A DNA stretch of 64,000 nucleotides from Epiperipatus broadwayi. Its lineage: Eukaryota > Onychophora > Udeonychophora > Euonychophora > Peripatidae. Positions 11,801 to 24,300 of the stretch are shown in pieces (positions within the stretch are counted from its first letter, which is position 1; every line of letters begins with the position of its first letter). The notes below the pieces were generated by a model, which had not been told where the DNA came from, made no database searches, and saw only the letters and a program-made list of their open reading frames with translations. Both the position numbers and the translations under genes were made by a program. The stretch spans positions 237,001 through 301,000 of the forward strand of contig JAQFVV010006305.1 in NCBI GenBank assembly GCA_028023455.1, written 5' to 3'.

Positions 11801-14257
11801 AAACTAAATAAAAAAAAACTTTATTTTCGCCTTTAATTCTATTTTAAAATTTTAATTATGTTTATTAATTCTTCTTAGACGATGATCCTTAGTTTTCTTC
11901 ATATTTTCCTACTTATTCTTGAGATCTCCATTACATGTCTTGCTTTTTCCTTTTTTCCCTCGTCTCTTGTACTTTATTTTATAAAATCAATAAATTTCTT
12001 TATTTCCCTGGATCCATTTTTCCACTTAGTGATTAATTTTATATCTTTTTAGACATTTTCTTCCATTTAATATTTTTAATATTTCTTATGATGAGATAAA
12101 ATCGTCCTCTTAGTAAATTCATAGCATTTTATACAGGACTAGCTTTTCTTCTCTTTTTACTTTTGAAATTATATTTTTAAATAAGTTTTCTTTGATATAA
12201 ATATTTTTCTTCCTCATTCTCTTTATATTTATTTGAACACATAATAGATTTTTCTCATAGAGAATATGACTAGTTTTAGCATTATAAACAAAGTTCGTCA
12301 TAAGATTTTCCAATAGTAAATCTTTCTTTCTTATATTTTCCCCCTTGTATTTTTAAAGTTATAGACTAGTTTCTGGTGCTATAAAAAAAATGCATTTTTT
12401 CTTTAATAATATTTCAATTATATTTTTGGTATTTCCATCTTTGTGTTGAATGGCAAATTTGAATAAACCGGTAAGACACTAAAAATAGCACATCTCTCGG
12501 ATACAAATTATATATCTGTAAAATCTTTAGAATAATATAATTTATAATTTACTCTTTTTCCTGAGTCAACACAAAAGCCCTCAACTTTCCTCTCCCCCTT
12601 CTCTCTTCTATTTTTTTTGTCAATTAAATTGATTGGCAATATTTGTTTTTGCGCGCAATATTTCATTCTTTTTGGGATAAACATTTTAAATAAATATTTA
12701 TGTAATGTCTGGAATATATTTTAACTTAATATTATTAAATTAAATCATTCTTGATAACTATTTTTTGATCTTTAAAATAATATAGCAATATATATTTTAA
12801 CTTTTAATTTTAATGATGGAGGCAATATATCTGTTTTAAATTCACAAACTTTATTATTATCTCCAAGGTGGGAACATTAATAGCGAAGGCTATCTCTTTA
12901 TAAAATAATAAATTTTATTTATCTCGTTTAAATCCCAAAACTAAGTACTTTATAAAATTTGAAAAAAATGAAACTATAAAACCAAATAAACCCCCATCCT
13001 AAATTTATTAATAAAAAACCCTATAATTTTGCTATTATAATATATATTTCATTTATTTATCTATTATTCTAAATATATTTCCAATTGTATTATAATTTAC
13101 TCTCTTTTTGTATCCTCCACCATCAGATATAAACTTTTTTTTTTTTTTTTTTAAATCTTTATTTCTGTTATCTGTTAGGTATTTTGCTTAAAATTGTATT
13201 ACAAATCTTTTTCTTTTTTCCTTAAACAAAATTAATTTTTTCTCTTTCTATCCCCTGACTACACAAAATATGATGAAAACCAGTCCTCTGGTTGAAATAA
13301 AAAGTAGGTTTACATATAAGTAATTTTGTTTGTATTATATATATATAAGTATATGTGTGTGTGTATTTCAATGTGTGTAATGCTATAAATTTCTTTAAAA
13401 TTAAAAATAACTTAAAAATTATATAAATTATTTGGTTAGAAAAAGCTTTTAGTCATCTTCAATAGATACAAAACTGTGTTACAACACAAATGCATTTTTA
13501 TACAACAAATACTTAAATTAATTTAATCATATAATATCTAAACATCATTAATACTCATACTAATAAACTGCCTTTTTAAAAAATAAAAAAATTAAAGGTT
13601 TATATAAATGAGTTTTTAAATTTTTCTCTCCTCAAAACTTTTTCCACAATAAAAAAAAAATCACCACTGCAACTATGAGAAAGATCATAAAAAACTGAAG
13701 TTTAACAATCATACATTCAGCTCAGTGATTTAACTTTTTTACACAGCAATCTATGCTCCTATATCATCCTTTTCAGGATGCTCCTTGATTTCCTACTTAC
13801 ATAAACCACATTTGTGTACACATAATTTTATACACTAAACTGCTTTTAAACCACTTTCCAAGGTGTTATTGTTATTATAAATAAGATCTTAATCAATATT
13901 AAGAACTTTGTAAGAAATTTTAAAAAAAATATTGCTACTAAAAATCAACAAGAACATAAGTAATGTTGATTTCACAATATATAATTACAACCTAGGTTTA
14001 ACCATTTGATTGTTCCGCAAATTAGTACTGTGATGATCAACAAGTCTCAAAATATCTCTGTAGATATATTTTCACTAAGGAATATAATTCTGGAGGAAAT
14101 AAATTTTATTACTGTTAAATTTAGATAACTGAAAATATCGCTCAATAAATTCTTCAATCCAGCAATCATTTGATTTAGGATTGATATATTTTCAGATTGA
14201 AACAAGTTTAAAATATATTTTACATTTCAAACAAAGTTATATTTTTCTTAAAATTAA
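8851..14257. other. Intron or intergenic DNA, no feature secured
   Basis: If the exon at 7964-8850 is real, its upstream intron begins here. Open frames at 9058-9294, 10442-10657, 11171-11422 and 12119-12313 are AT-rich with no recognisable domains or splice context. There is a T-run at about 13135-13152 and a TA/TG microsatellite at about 13336-13380. I saw no readable element. Confidence 0.4.
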
Positions 14258-14262
14258 ATCCA
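14258..14262. repeat. 5-bp target-site duplication, left (ATCCA)
   Basis: Directly precedes the 5' LTR and is repeated at 19258-19262 directly after the 3' LTR. Five bases is the usual duplication for Ty3/gypsy integrases. Confidence 0.85.
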
Positions 14263-14822
14263 TGTAGAATACGGAGACGTTGACTCTAGAAACATCCGGT
14301 TTTACGAGAATGGGAAAAAGAAAAAAAGAAACAAGAACAGAGATGACCAAGATGGGGTAACATATAGCCACACGTGGAACCAAAGATTATAAAAAATTGT
14401 CATAGAACCATTTATTATCTACAGATAAATTTACATTTAACCAACCTGAACTGTTTGGAGTAAATAGTGAAATTAAGCTGTACAGAAGGAGGAAATAAAT
14501 GGGACGTGAAAGTGACTTGTGAGAAAGAAAACATTAAAATATTCTGGGAGTAAAATAATTGTGGGAGAATGGATGTCTTATTTTTCATTTGCCGTGAGTA
14601 ACCAAACTTTTTCTTTAAGAGACTTTGATTATATGTATATTTCTGAATTTGTTGCTGTTTTTCCTTATGCACATATTATTGTCTTAAGCATAGACATTTT
14701 TTTGTATAATAACACACAATGTGTAACAAATAAATTAGCTTTAAGAAAGTAAAACTGTCTTCAACTCTAAGTTAATCAATTGGGTTTTCGGCTGAGATCG
14801 TTAACTTCCCAAAAACACAGTA
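14263..14822 (+). repeat. 5' LTR
   Basis: Starts TGTAGAATACGG and ends AAAAACACAGTA; its partner is 18709-19257. It carries a purine-rich GGGAAAAAGAAAAAAAG block near the start and an ATTATAAAAAATTG phrase at about 14387 that could serve as a TATA-type promoter. Open frames inside the LTR are not genes. Confidence 0.92.
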
Positions 14823-14824
14823 GA

Positions 14825-14842
14825 TGGTGCAGTCAACAGGAT
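14825..14842 (+). other. Primer binding site, tRNA-Ser-like
   Basis: TGGTGCAGTCAACAGGAT begins two bases after the LTR. It starts with TGG, the complement of a tRNA CCA end, and is close to the complement of an animal tRNA-Ser 3' end, differing at a few positions including one CpG-type change. Confidence 0.7.
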
Positions 14843-14909
14843 GTTAGATCGGAGGCTGTTTTTTTGTGTCTGTGACTTGGAAAAAGAATAGATCAGAATA
14901 GATATAAAA

Positions 14910-15896
14910 ATGGCAGTACCCCCACACATATTAAGAGATTTTGAAATTGGAAACCCGGCGGGATGGATCCTCTACATCGAACAAATAGAAAGATATATGA
15001 GATTAAATAAAGTCGAGGATGATGAAACGAAAATCTCGACATTGTTGTATTTCGCAGGAATAGACATAGTTCAGATTGCTAAACAGTTGGTCAAGAACAA
15101 AACTCCGGAGCAAACACCTATAAGCTATTAGTTGAAAAAGTCACTAATTATTTTCAACCAGCAATTACAAAAAGTCGCTCGTTTGAGATTCAGAATGAGA
15201 AAAAAAAACACACATGAAAGTTATTTGGAATATAACCTAGCATTGCGGACATTAGCATGAGACTGTGCATTCCCAGAAATAGATGATATGCTCCTAGACC
15301 AGTTCCTATACGGCATGACGGACCACAATCTGAGGAAACAACTAGTCAGTGAAATAGAGATTGATTATAATGCAGCGATTGCAAAATGTGTGGCTCACGA
15401 GACACTGGTGATTAATGCAAAGGAATTTCGAGAGGGAATCCAGGAAAAAAATTATACGACAGATGTGCGTAAACGAGAACCATTGGAAACACAACCACAG
15501 ATGTCAAGAGAGTCTTTTAGCTGTTATTGTTGTGGTATGAAAGGACACGTGAAAAGGACATGTAAGAATAGAACTTTGAAATGCCGGACTTGTGGCATTA
15601 AGGGCCATATGGTGATCATTTGCAGAAACAGAGATGGAAACCAATACCGAAGTGATAAGAGAATGAAAGTGACAAGGAGGGCAGAAATAAAGAAATGCGA
15701 GACAAACCTGAGTGAACAAATAGTGCTGGATGTCAGAATAATAAATGTAAAAGTGACAATGGAGATAGACAGTGGGGCAGGGCTATCCATTCGGGCAATA
15801 AAAGACTGGGAAAAAATTAACACCATATCCAAGTCGAAACTAAATTTGGATAAGACTAATGTTATCGCCACTGATGTAAATGAAAACAATGTCTAA
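14910..15896 (+). pseudogene. Broken gag and protease of the Ty3/gypsy element
   Basis: An ATG at 14910 opens a 73-codon capsid-like start that stops at 15131. The reading continues in other frames with a further stop before 15288, from which 202 codons are open. That part holds the end of capsid, then two nucleocapsid zinc knuckles of the form CX2CX4HX4C (CYCCGMKGHVKRTC and CRTCGIKGHMVIIC, about residues 79-112), then an aspartic protease start with the active-site motif DSGA at 15768-15779. The protease frame ends at 15896. Gag packages element RNA and the protease matures the polyprotein; here neither can be made intact. Confidence 0.85.
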
Positions 15897-15920
15897 ATTT
15901 GTGGAAAAATTTCAGTCCCA

Positions 15921-16930
15921 GTGAAATTAAATAACAAAAGCAAAATTTTGCCCTTGTACATAGTCAAAAAGAATATAAAATCCTTATTGGGCCAAAACTG
16001 GTTCTGCCCACTGGGCATATCCATACAAGTGATTAAAACTGTAAAATTAGAAAACGTAGTGCAACAGAAATTCCCAAGGATATTTGAGGAAAAAATAGGA
16101 ATACTGAAGATAGACCCAGTAGACCTAGAACTTACCGATGAGGCTCAACTGGTAGTAAGCAAACCCAGAAAGGTTCCATTCACACTAAGAGCAAAGGTCA
16201 AAGAAAGTCTGTCAGCCCTGGTAAAGGGAGGGGTGTTGTTGCCAGTCAAAAGTTCAGATTGGGCCACTCCAATTGTGATAGTCACAAAGCCAGACGGAAG
16301 TTTACAGATCTGTGGGGACTACAGGTTTACTGTAAACCAATACCTAAAAAAAAGTGCGTATCCGGTCCCGAATGTCACAGAAATAGTGGCATCACTCCAG
16401 GAAGCTTCAGTTTTCGCTAAAATAGATTTGAGGTCAGCTTTTCATCAAATCCCAGTCACAGATAGGTCAGCAAAAATACTAACTCTCTGTACTCAGTCGG
16501 TCTTTTCGAGTGCAATAAACTACCATATGGAATCATGACAGCCCCCAATATATTCCAAGCAAAAATAGATGAAATGATGCGGAATATGGAGGGGGTGATC
16601 CCTTACCTGGATAACCTACTGATTTATGCTAAATCAAAAACCGAACTGAAGGAATGTGTGCTTACCATATGCGACTGATTGGAAAAAGTGGGAATCAGGA
16701 TAAATACCACTAACAGCATTTGTTCCATGAGAGAAATAAAGTTCCTGGGACATATTATTGATCAAAATGAAAAACATCCTAATCCCGAGAAGATCGCTGT
16801 GATAAAAAACGCTCCAGTACCAAGAAATGTAAAAGACTTACAAGCATTTCTGGGAATGCTAATCTTCTATGAAACCTTTTTGAAGGGAAAGGCACATCAG
16901 CTAAAACCCCTTTATGCCTTATTATGAAAG
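15921..16930 (+). pseudogene. Broken reverse transcriptase of the Ty3/gypsy element
   Basis: The frame at 15921-16538 carries the RT fingers and palm: RKVPFTLR, GGVLLPVKSSDWATPIV, KPDGSLQICGDYR and a KIDLRSAFHQIP motif holding the first catalytic Asp. A frameshift near 16515 moves to a frame with LPYGIMTAPNIFQ. The catalytic motif at 16604-16615 reads YLDN instead of YxDD, so a catalytic Asp is lost. A stop at about 16677 precedes EKVGIRINTT and IKFLGHIIDQ; the thumb part ends at a stop near 16925. The order and spacing fit gypsy RT. Confidence 0.88.
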
Positions 16931-16974
16931 GGTAAGCGCTGGAAGTGGAAGGCTGAACACCAGGCTGTTACTAA

Positions 16975-17320
16975 GGTAATCAAGAAGTTATAGTATTCAA
17001 GGATGCTTCAGAATATGGGGTTGGAGCCATCATATCACACTTGATAAATAGACAAGAATGTCCGATAGCCTATGCCTCCTGTACCCTGTCATCATGGAAA
17101 CTAACTATAGCCAGCTGGACAAAGAATCCCTCGCTATCATTTTCACGGTAGGCATATTAGGTAAGCCCAAAAAAACACCTGAATATAGCAGCCAGAGAAT
17201 GCTTAGATGGATTAATATACTGGCAGCATACAATTATACACTAGTACACAAGCCGGGAAGGGACATACCTCATGTTGATGCCCTATCACGTCTACCACTG
17301 AAGGTGGATAGACCATGTGA
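16975..17320 (+). pseudogene. RNase H remnant with internal deletion
   Basis: Begins with FKDASEYGVGAII, the first catalytic region of gypsy RNase H. After a frame change it continues NYSQLDKESLAIIF. Directly after this the family normally has a segment of about 25 residues with a HKPL motif; here the text jumps to GILGKPKKTPEYSSQRM, so an in-frame piece is gone. It ends with the usual HVDALSRLP linker toward integrase. Confidence 0.8.
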
Positions 17321-18521
17321 ATTCGTGGAAGTGAATTTATTGGAAGTGGTGAAGTTGAACGAGGCTGTAAATAGTGCAAAAATAGTGGAGTGGACAGCTA
17401 GTGATCTGGGATGCTTCCAAATGAGGACTTGGATAAAGGAAGGATGGCCAAGCCACTGTCCTGATAATCTTCATATAGCTATCTGGAATGCCCGTCAAAC
17501 CCTCTCAACCTGTAATGATTGTATCACCAGAACAGATCGTGTATTCATACCGATGGAAGGTCGTGCCCAGGTCTTAGGACTACTCCATTCTGGATACCCA
17601 GGAATAGTGAGAATGAAAGCATTGTTGCATTCATATGTGTGGTGACCAGGAATTGACCAAGAGATTGAAGAGATGGTAGAACAGTGCCACAGTTGCCAAG
17701 CTGAGGCAAACCTGCCAAGAAAAACACAGCTCTTGGATAGAACCAAACAAACCCTGGGAACGGATCCACATTGATTATGCTGGGCCTATAGAGGGACAAA
17801 TGTTTTTGTTGGTGGTGGATGCATACAGCAATTGGGTGGAGTACCATTTGTTAAGGTCGGCAAACTCAGCATGTACCAAAAGGGCTCTCCAAGAGATGTT
17901 TACCACACATGGATACCCAGAGATATTGGTATGGGATAATGGAACAAGCTTTACCTCCACCAGTTTTGGAGATTTCCTGACAGAAAAAGGGATACGTCAC
18001 ATTTTTGCACCGACATACCACCCTGCATCAAATGGTTTGGCAGAGAAGGCAGTCCTGTGTTTAAAAAAGGACCTGAAGAAAACAAGCAAGACCAGGATGA
18101 AAGAGGATTGCTGGAAATCATGTTCTTCCAACATTTTTTGCCAAGGTCTAAAGATGGTAAATCACTGGCCGAACTGTTATTTGACAGAACGTGTCGCACA
18201 GACATCTCAAACGTTTTACCCCGAAAGGAAAGAACTAAGAGAGAAACGGAAGGTGATCCCCATAAACACTTGAAAAGGTTCAAAAGAAATGATCCAGTCT
18301 GGGTGCGTGATATACTAAGGAAGAGATGGCTACCCGGAACCATCATAAGTGCGAAATCAAGGACAATTTACCAAATAAGACTAGAGAATGGTCCATCTGT
18401 CCATAAACATATAGACCACTTAAGGAGATCTCCATGTGCTCGAACAGATATCCCAGAGACCGTTGGAACAGCCAGTCAATGGGACATCTTACCTAAAGAA
18501 GATAAGGAAGTGTTGCCATGA
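17321..18521 (+). pseudogene. Broken integrase of the Ty3/gypsy element
   Basis: The N-terminal zinc domain is seen as LLHSGYPGIVRMK and EQCHSCQ; the second His of the HHCC set is Tyr. A stop at 17643 and frameshifts separate it from the catalytic core. The core itself keeps the DDE triad: Asp in IDYAG (17773), Asp in WDNGTSF (17935) and Glu in NGLAEKAV (18043). The C-terminal domain in another frame (18057-18521) has VWVRDI, RWLPGTI and a HIDHLRR ending typical of gypsy integrases. Residual polyprotein tail with ECRLPERLKDYVLE reaches about 18702. Confidence 0.87.
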
Positions 18522-18695
18522 ATAACACAGGAATAGTTTTGCCAAAACAAACCAGACCAGATGGATAGGTTACTGGAAGTTACAGACCTGATACATGACA
18601 CTGATAGTGGGCCTACCCAACAAGATGAAGGGACACCTGCACCAAGAGTTCATCGTGAGTGTAGACTGCCAGAAAGGTTGAAGGACTATGTTTTA

Positions 18696-18708
18696 GAGTG
18701 AGGGGAGG
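18696..18708 (+). other. Polypurine tract
   Basis: GAGTGAGGGGAGG directly before the 3' LTR; it would prime plus-strand synthesis. Confidence 0.75.
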
Positions 18709-19257
18709 TGTAGAATATGGAGACGTTGACTCTAGAAACATCCGGTTTTACGAGAACAGGAAAAAGAAAAAAGAAACGAGAACAGAGATGACCAAGATGG
18801 CGTAACATATAGCCACAAGTGGAGCCAAAGGTTATAAAAAATTGTCATTGAATCATTTGTTATCTACGGATAAATTTACGTTTAACCAACCTGAACTGTT
18901 CGGAGTAAATAGTGAAATTAAACTATACAGAAGGAGAAAATAAATGGGATGTGAAAGTGACTCGTGAAAAAGAAAACATTAAAATATTCTGGGAGTAAAA
19001 GAACGGATGTCTTATTTTTCATTTGCTGTGAGTAACCGAACTTTTTCTTTAAGAGACTTTGATTATATGTATATTTCTGAATTTGTTGTTATTTTTCCTT
19101 ATGCACAGAATATTGTTTTAAGCATAGACATTTTTTTTGTATAATAACACACAACGTGTAACAAATAAATTAGCTTTAAGAAAGTAAAACTGTTTTCAAC
19201 TCAAAGTTAATCAATTGGGTTTTCGGCTGAGATCATTAACTTCCCGAAAACACAGTA
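18709..19257 (+). repeat. 3' LTR
   Basis: Starts TGTAGAATATGG and ends GAAAACACAGTA. It is 11 bp shorter than the 5' LTR because of small deletions, for example around 18998 where a GAATAATTGTGGG-type stretch is reduced. The duplication ATCCA follows at 19258-19262. Confidence 0.92.
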
Positions 19258-19262
19258 ATCCA
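19258..19262. repeat. 5-bp target-site duplication, right (ATCCA)
   Basis: Matches 14258-14262. Confidence 0.85.
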
Positions 19263-19739
19263 CAAGCAGCATTATTTCTTTCTAACATTTAAAATCTTGT
19301 TAAGAATCTCAATTTTATTTTAACAAACAAATAAACAGAAAGTGCAGATTGTTATTTCATCAGAATATGCTTAATTTTAATATTTTTGTTGATAATTCCT
19401 TTATGGCTGCACTCCTTTAAGTACAAATATAGACTATTTTCCACTTGAATCAATTTTTTTTATTATTTATTCATTAATTAGCATTCAGTCGTAAACAATT
19501 ATGACCATTCAAAATCCACAAAAAAAAGATAAAAAAACAATAGCTTAAATATTACAAATTCTTTATAAAAGGCTATTTATTTGACATTTTGTCATGTTTT
19601 GTTTTGATTTTCTCAGTAGCAAATTTCTGTGTTTACCTTGTTGTTATATATAAATACAAACACGTAAAATACGATTGATATATATTTATTGATTCAACAA
19701 ATATAAAATAGCGTATTTACACTATACGTGATGTGATGC

Positions 19740-20400
19740 ATTGTGACTTCTCCTTATACGGAGTCAGGAATCTCTCAACAACTATGCCAGAGAAACCTGT
19801 TAGCCATTTTGACTTCCCTTTCCATTCACCACCCCAAGGTTTCCCATATTCTTCTCTACCCTGCTCCATCCCATTTCCACAACGTAATGTTTGACAACTC
19901 CATGGCCTTTATATCTAAAAACCCCTTATCTTTTCCCAAACCCAGCATAAAAACCAATAAACCACTTTCTGTATAATCACTTTGATCATATTTATTCTTC
20001 CACAACTTACCCTTTATGCTTTCAGACATTTACATTCAATTAACAGAAGCCTAATATTTACTATGTCTTCCTTACACAACTTGCAGACTAAATGATCCAT
20101 ATTTTTCCATTTATGTGTAAATTCCCTTGTTGCTAAAGATCCCATTCAAGCCTTAAACAGTAAACTACTTTTCTTGCTATTATCATAAATTAACTCACAT
20201 CCAATATTCTGTTTACTTCTATAAATATTAAACTTTTTACTCTCCATCTCTCCAACTCCTTATTCTTTATAAATGCATCTATTCTTTTATCATATTCTTT
20301 AACACTATAACACTCAACAATTCTCCTAACACAATCATCCCACCTTTTATATAAGTGTACTGACATAAATTCTTTATCTAAATCTTCTGCATATTGCATT
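19740..20400 (-). pseudogene. Possible LINE C-terminal relic
   Basis: On the minus strand an open stretch at 20190-20399 reads like the end of an element protein (YKRWDDCVRRIVECY, ELERWRVKSLIFIEVN). It is followed, in shifted frames toward 20060, by ATREFTHKWKNMDHLVCKLC, a pattern of a basic segment then CX2C that resembles the C-terminal zinc region of several LINE proteins. Stops and frame changes are frequent. The family cannot be named and the identification is weak. Confidence 0.3.
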
Positions 20401-21120
20401 ACCTTTGCTGGTTGTCCACTATATGGCTGAGCAATGAGACAAGTTCAAGTAAGAATTGGAAGCTTCTGGACATGAATCAGACATGACATAAGCTGTCATA
20501 GAACAACTGTCTCTATATCTACTTACAAGGCAGGCTGTCTCAGGACAGCTGCAAGTGATAAGTAAACTTATAAGGGCACCTGAACCTCTTTTTTCTATAG
20601 TATGGAGGAATTTTCCCAAATTTTGTGGAACATTTGCTGATAGGCATGGGGTGTGAAACAATTGAGCAGCTGGTCAAATTACTTGTGCCTTTGACAGCAA
20701 TAACTTGGCAGAGAGAAACAGATAGCAAAATATGGCAACAAATTTCAGACCAGAAACAATGATGTCCAAGTTAATGCTATAAGGGTAAATCATAACCCAG
20801 GGTATCTTAAAAAGAGTTAAGGGGTTTCCAAGCAAAGTAAAGAAGCAAGAAACCTGTTTACAATCTCTGTCTTGTCTTCAAGAGAGAAATTAAGAGCTTA
20901 TGACAGCCACCCAGAAAAAGATCTAGACATAAAATGGAAAGACTGTGTGATCAACACCAAGTGCATTCAAGATCTCCATCAACACAGCCATCATCAAGTC
21001 ATCCAGTCAGATAGCATTCACAATGTGAATCAGGATGGCTTACAGCCTAAAGATGGCAGATCTGTCTAATGGGGAAAAAAGTTGAGTTTATGGAATATAT
21101 GTTTATTAAAATAAAGAAAT
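20401..21120. other. Stretch of less AT-rich DNA, unidentified
   Basis: Composition is more balanced than the surroundings, with short frames on both strands at 20419-20728 and 20872-21069. None shows a recognisable domain. It may be an old repeat. Confidence 0.35.
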
Positions 21121-21366
21121 TATTTTACCGCTGCGGCTGAGTATGGGCTGTGCTGCAGTGATGATGGTGTACGTGGTATGTAGTTAGTATTGTACCGTTC
21201 GAAAAACCACCCACCAACAACCTCAACTCAAAGTCGGATTCAAACTCAGTCGAAACAAACTGAATTCAAACCCAACTCATGAGCTCAGATCAAATCAATG
21301 GATGACATATATCGATGGTACATGACTATGCACCAAAAAACTAGCTCAATAAATGATGATGATTTG
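21121..21366 (+). repeat. Possible tRNA-derived SINE with GATGAT-type tail
   Basis: A head of GC-richer sequence has an A-box-like GGCTGAGTATGG at about 21137 and a B-box-like GTTCGAAAAACC at about 21198, spaced about 60 bp. A body follows and the unit ends in AATGATGATGATTT at about 21351. The terminal repeat is of the same kind as the RTE LINE tail at 52126-52147, which is how RTE-dependent SINEs usually look. Box matches are imperfect. Confidence 0.4.
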
Positions 21367-24300
21367 AGACCCCTGAATTGACACTAATAACAGATAATAA
21401 ACCAACTAAAGATAAATTTAAGTCGAATCATATGTATATGTTTGGGTTGCCAACACAGACAGCAAGCATTAACATTAAAATAATGATTGAATAAAAGAGT
21501 TAAGAAACTGAATGTGTTAATAAAATGTTTATAGTAATGGTTTTGTTCAACTTTTAAATGATGACTATATTGATTACCTCTAGTCCTTAAACAGAGTTTA
21601 TAATTACAATAAGAATGGCAGTCCTTATTATATGCCAACAACTATTATGCAATATTATGGAAGTCTATATGTCTATGCCCCCAACAAGAAAATAAAGGAT
21701 AAAGCTATTCACAGTGGTGACGGAAATTATTATTCTAATTTTATACGAAAGAATGTGAGATTTATTTTCACATTCGCAAATCAATTCATGAAGAAAAAGA
21801 TATATATTTAGGGCATAACTTTAACCTTTACTAGAAAACTTATTTAAGTAGAGATGACTAAGAATTTGTTAGACTTTAATGAAATCATTTCATCACGAAT
21901 TACGAGTATAAGAACGGGCTTTACTGGAACAGAGAGGTAATGGTGCTGATGAATTATGAGCTATAAAATGAACAAGAAAGATAATAGCTTGTCGGTGATT
22001 TAAGTAGTATGGCGACTTGTATTTTACAAGTCTTACTGCCCTTAAAGGAGGCGTGGAACACGGGGAAAGCCAGGCCGAGTCGTAACTATGAACCTTTGGT
22101 GTTCCAAATGTAATATAAGCGGGGGAGGAAGTGATTTCTTCCTCTATAATTAAGCCTACGGAGCAGAAGATTGCCCTGCATCAGCAATATTCGGAGAAGA
22201 TGACTTGACAGTCACTGTTTGAATAATAAAACCCAAATTATTATAGAATGCTCTACGTGATGATCAAATTATTTAAAGTCAAACGAGCCTTTAATTAAAA
22301 TTATTTTAAAGCAGTTATAAAATTATATTAATTATGCCCCAAACATCATATGCCTCCTGAATATTGATATATATATATAAAAATTTGGATTAGAATGTAT
22401 TCATTTGATTCCTTTATCAACCCCTTTGCAAAAATATTTTAAGATTATAAATATAAATAGATAAACATTTGTAAACCTGATAAAAGAGCCGGGGACATAG
22501 GTTAGAAATGGAGCTAATGATTTATTATTAGCCAATTATAAAACTAGCAAACATTTAATAAATTCTTTCAACTCGATGATTAATAGAACGGTATAAATTT
22601 AGTTCTAATGGGTGGAAATTACTATCAGACTTAATATTTTATTACTTATATAAGGCAAATGGAACAAAGGAGATCATCAAGTCGAAGGATTATTGGCCTA
22701 TAATTAAAAATAAATAACATTAATAAATTACTCAATATATATAATACAATAAATGAACCGCCATCGTAAGAAAGGAAAGTTAAATCTAAGGACTAGAGAT
22801 TGAGAGAATTACTACATAATTTAAAATAGCATAAATAAAAAGAAAGTTTTATACAGATTATTACATTAAGGAATGAAAAGAGCTTTTAAAGGGAGTGTAA
22901 AGTAAAGTTTGGAAACTGTCCAGAAAGTTACGGTTCATTATGGAATTATATTACCATTTCTTCCGGGGCTGGCTCCTTAGTTTACACGTCCAAGTTGGTG
23001 GAAACGTAGGCGTGCATTTGGTAAATTACTTGAACAGCATTTTGATTGATCTTTTCATGATTTTTGGGCAGCTTGATTGGTCCGAAAAGAATTTAGCAGC
23101 TTCATTGAAGATTTTCAGGGGACTTCAGGAACAGTAGTCAGATTCCTGAAGTTTAGCCCCTCACCATGATAGAAACACTATTTAAAATCATAATTTAAAA
23201 ATGCACAGAGTTTAATGGTACTTCTTTAAACAAAGATGGCTTCTCCTTCTACAAACTTTTCCGGGTTATTTATACTGTCCTCTAATGCCTTGAGGCTAGC
23301 GCTTCTTTCATTATCAATGTTACAAAATTTTACTAATTGATTTTAGATACATTTCCTCGATAAGGCTTTCAAACTCATTAACTTAAATTCATTTTCTAAT
23401 TAGAAAATGAATTTTTAAAATCAGAAAAATGATTTTAATTAGGAACTGTCCTTATATTTTAAATAATTATCTTTTTTCTAATTAATAAAACTTTACCCAT
23501 TGTTTTCGGAAAGGGACACTCTGAAAGCTTATCGAAAGAATGTAGCTTTTAATCACTAAAATTTGAACAAACTATTTAAAAGTAAAATAAAACATTCCCG
23601 ACGCAATGAAACTTTATAATGAATATATATATTTAAATATTTATAAATATATACGCACAATCCACACAGTTATTAATATATATAAATTCATGAATAATTC
23701 TATCATGAATTTATTAATAGAATTGATTAATTTAAACTTCAAACGAGTTAATTTTAACACACATTTATGTAATAGTTTTTATTTAAGGAAACTAGCGTGG
23801 ATTGAACGTATAAAGACCCATTGCATTGGAAATTCAAGGTTAGTACTAGGGTTTGAAGTGGGCTTCTGGCGAGATGTCATGAAGCTAGGATCGAACTTAG
23901 ATCCAACTGCTTCAGTATTAGTGCAGCAGAATGGTTATTTCAGTTGGTAAACTGATATCTCCATACTACATACATCTATAACATAGGAAGTTCATCTGTA
24001 ATGGTCCATCAGACTCAAGGTAGCAGGATTCCAGAATATTCTGGGATAAGATTAGGCACCAGGAACCCCTAAGTCTCTCAGAAATCGATTGATTGGGCCT
24101 CAAATATGGAATAGCTTACTTTTACTTTAGTACTGTGGTGTGTACATTATAGTGCTTAAAGTGAGATATCCCTATTGTTCATGCTTCGTAGTATACCCAT
24201 GATTTTCAGCTAACTAGCTCATTTAACACTGTTTGAAGTCAGCATGCATATTTCAGTAGAGTAAAAAATGAATAGGCAGATATAGAGGATCTCAGCTCAT

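Larger units (their letters stand above)
14263..19257 (+). mobile_element. Ty3/gypsy LTR retrotransposon, complete structure, decayed coding
   Basis: A 4995-bp element with 560-bp and 549-bp LTRs, flanked by ATCCA duplications. Order: LTR, primer site, gag with two zinc knuckles, protease, reverse transcriptase, RNase H, integrase, polypurine tract, LTR. Protease to integrase order places it in Ty3/gypsy rather than copia. The tRNA-Ser-like primer site and double CCHC fit the Mag-like lineage, which is inference. The coding region is broken by many stops, frameshifts and a deletion, so it cannot supply its own proteins. The LTRs differ at scattered positions plus small indels, which points to an insertion that is not recent. 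Confidence 0.93.

Noticed and set aside
14415-14752. Open frames on both strands inside the 5' LTR
   Set aside because: LTR sequence; the 3' LTR copy does not preserve the frames.
17495-18346. Minus-strand open frames over the gypsy integrase
   Set aside because: Shadows of the plus-strand integrase; no independent motif.
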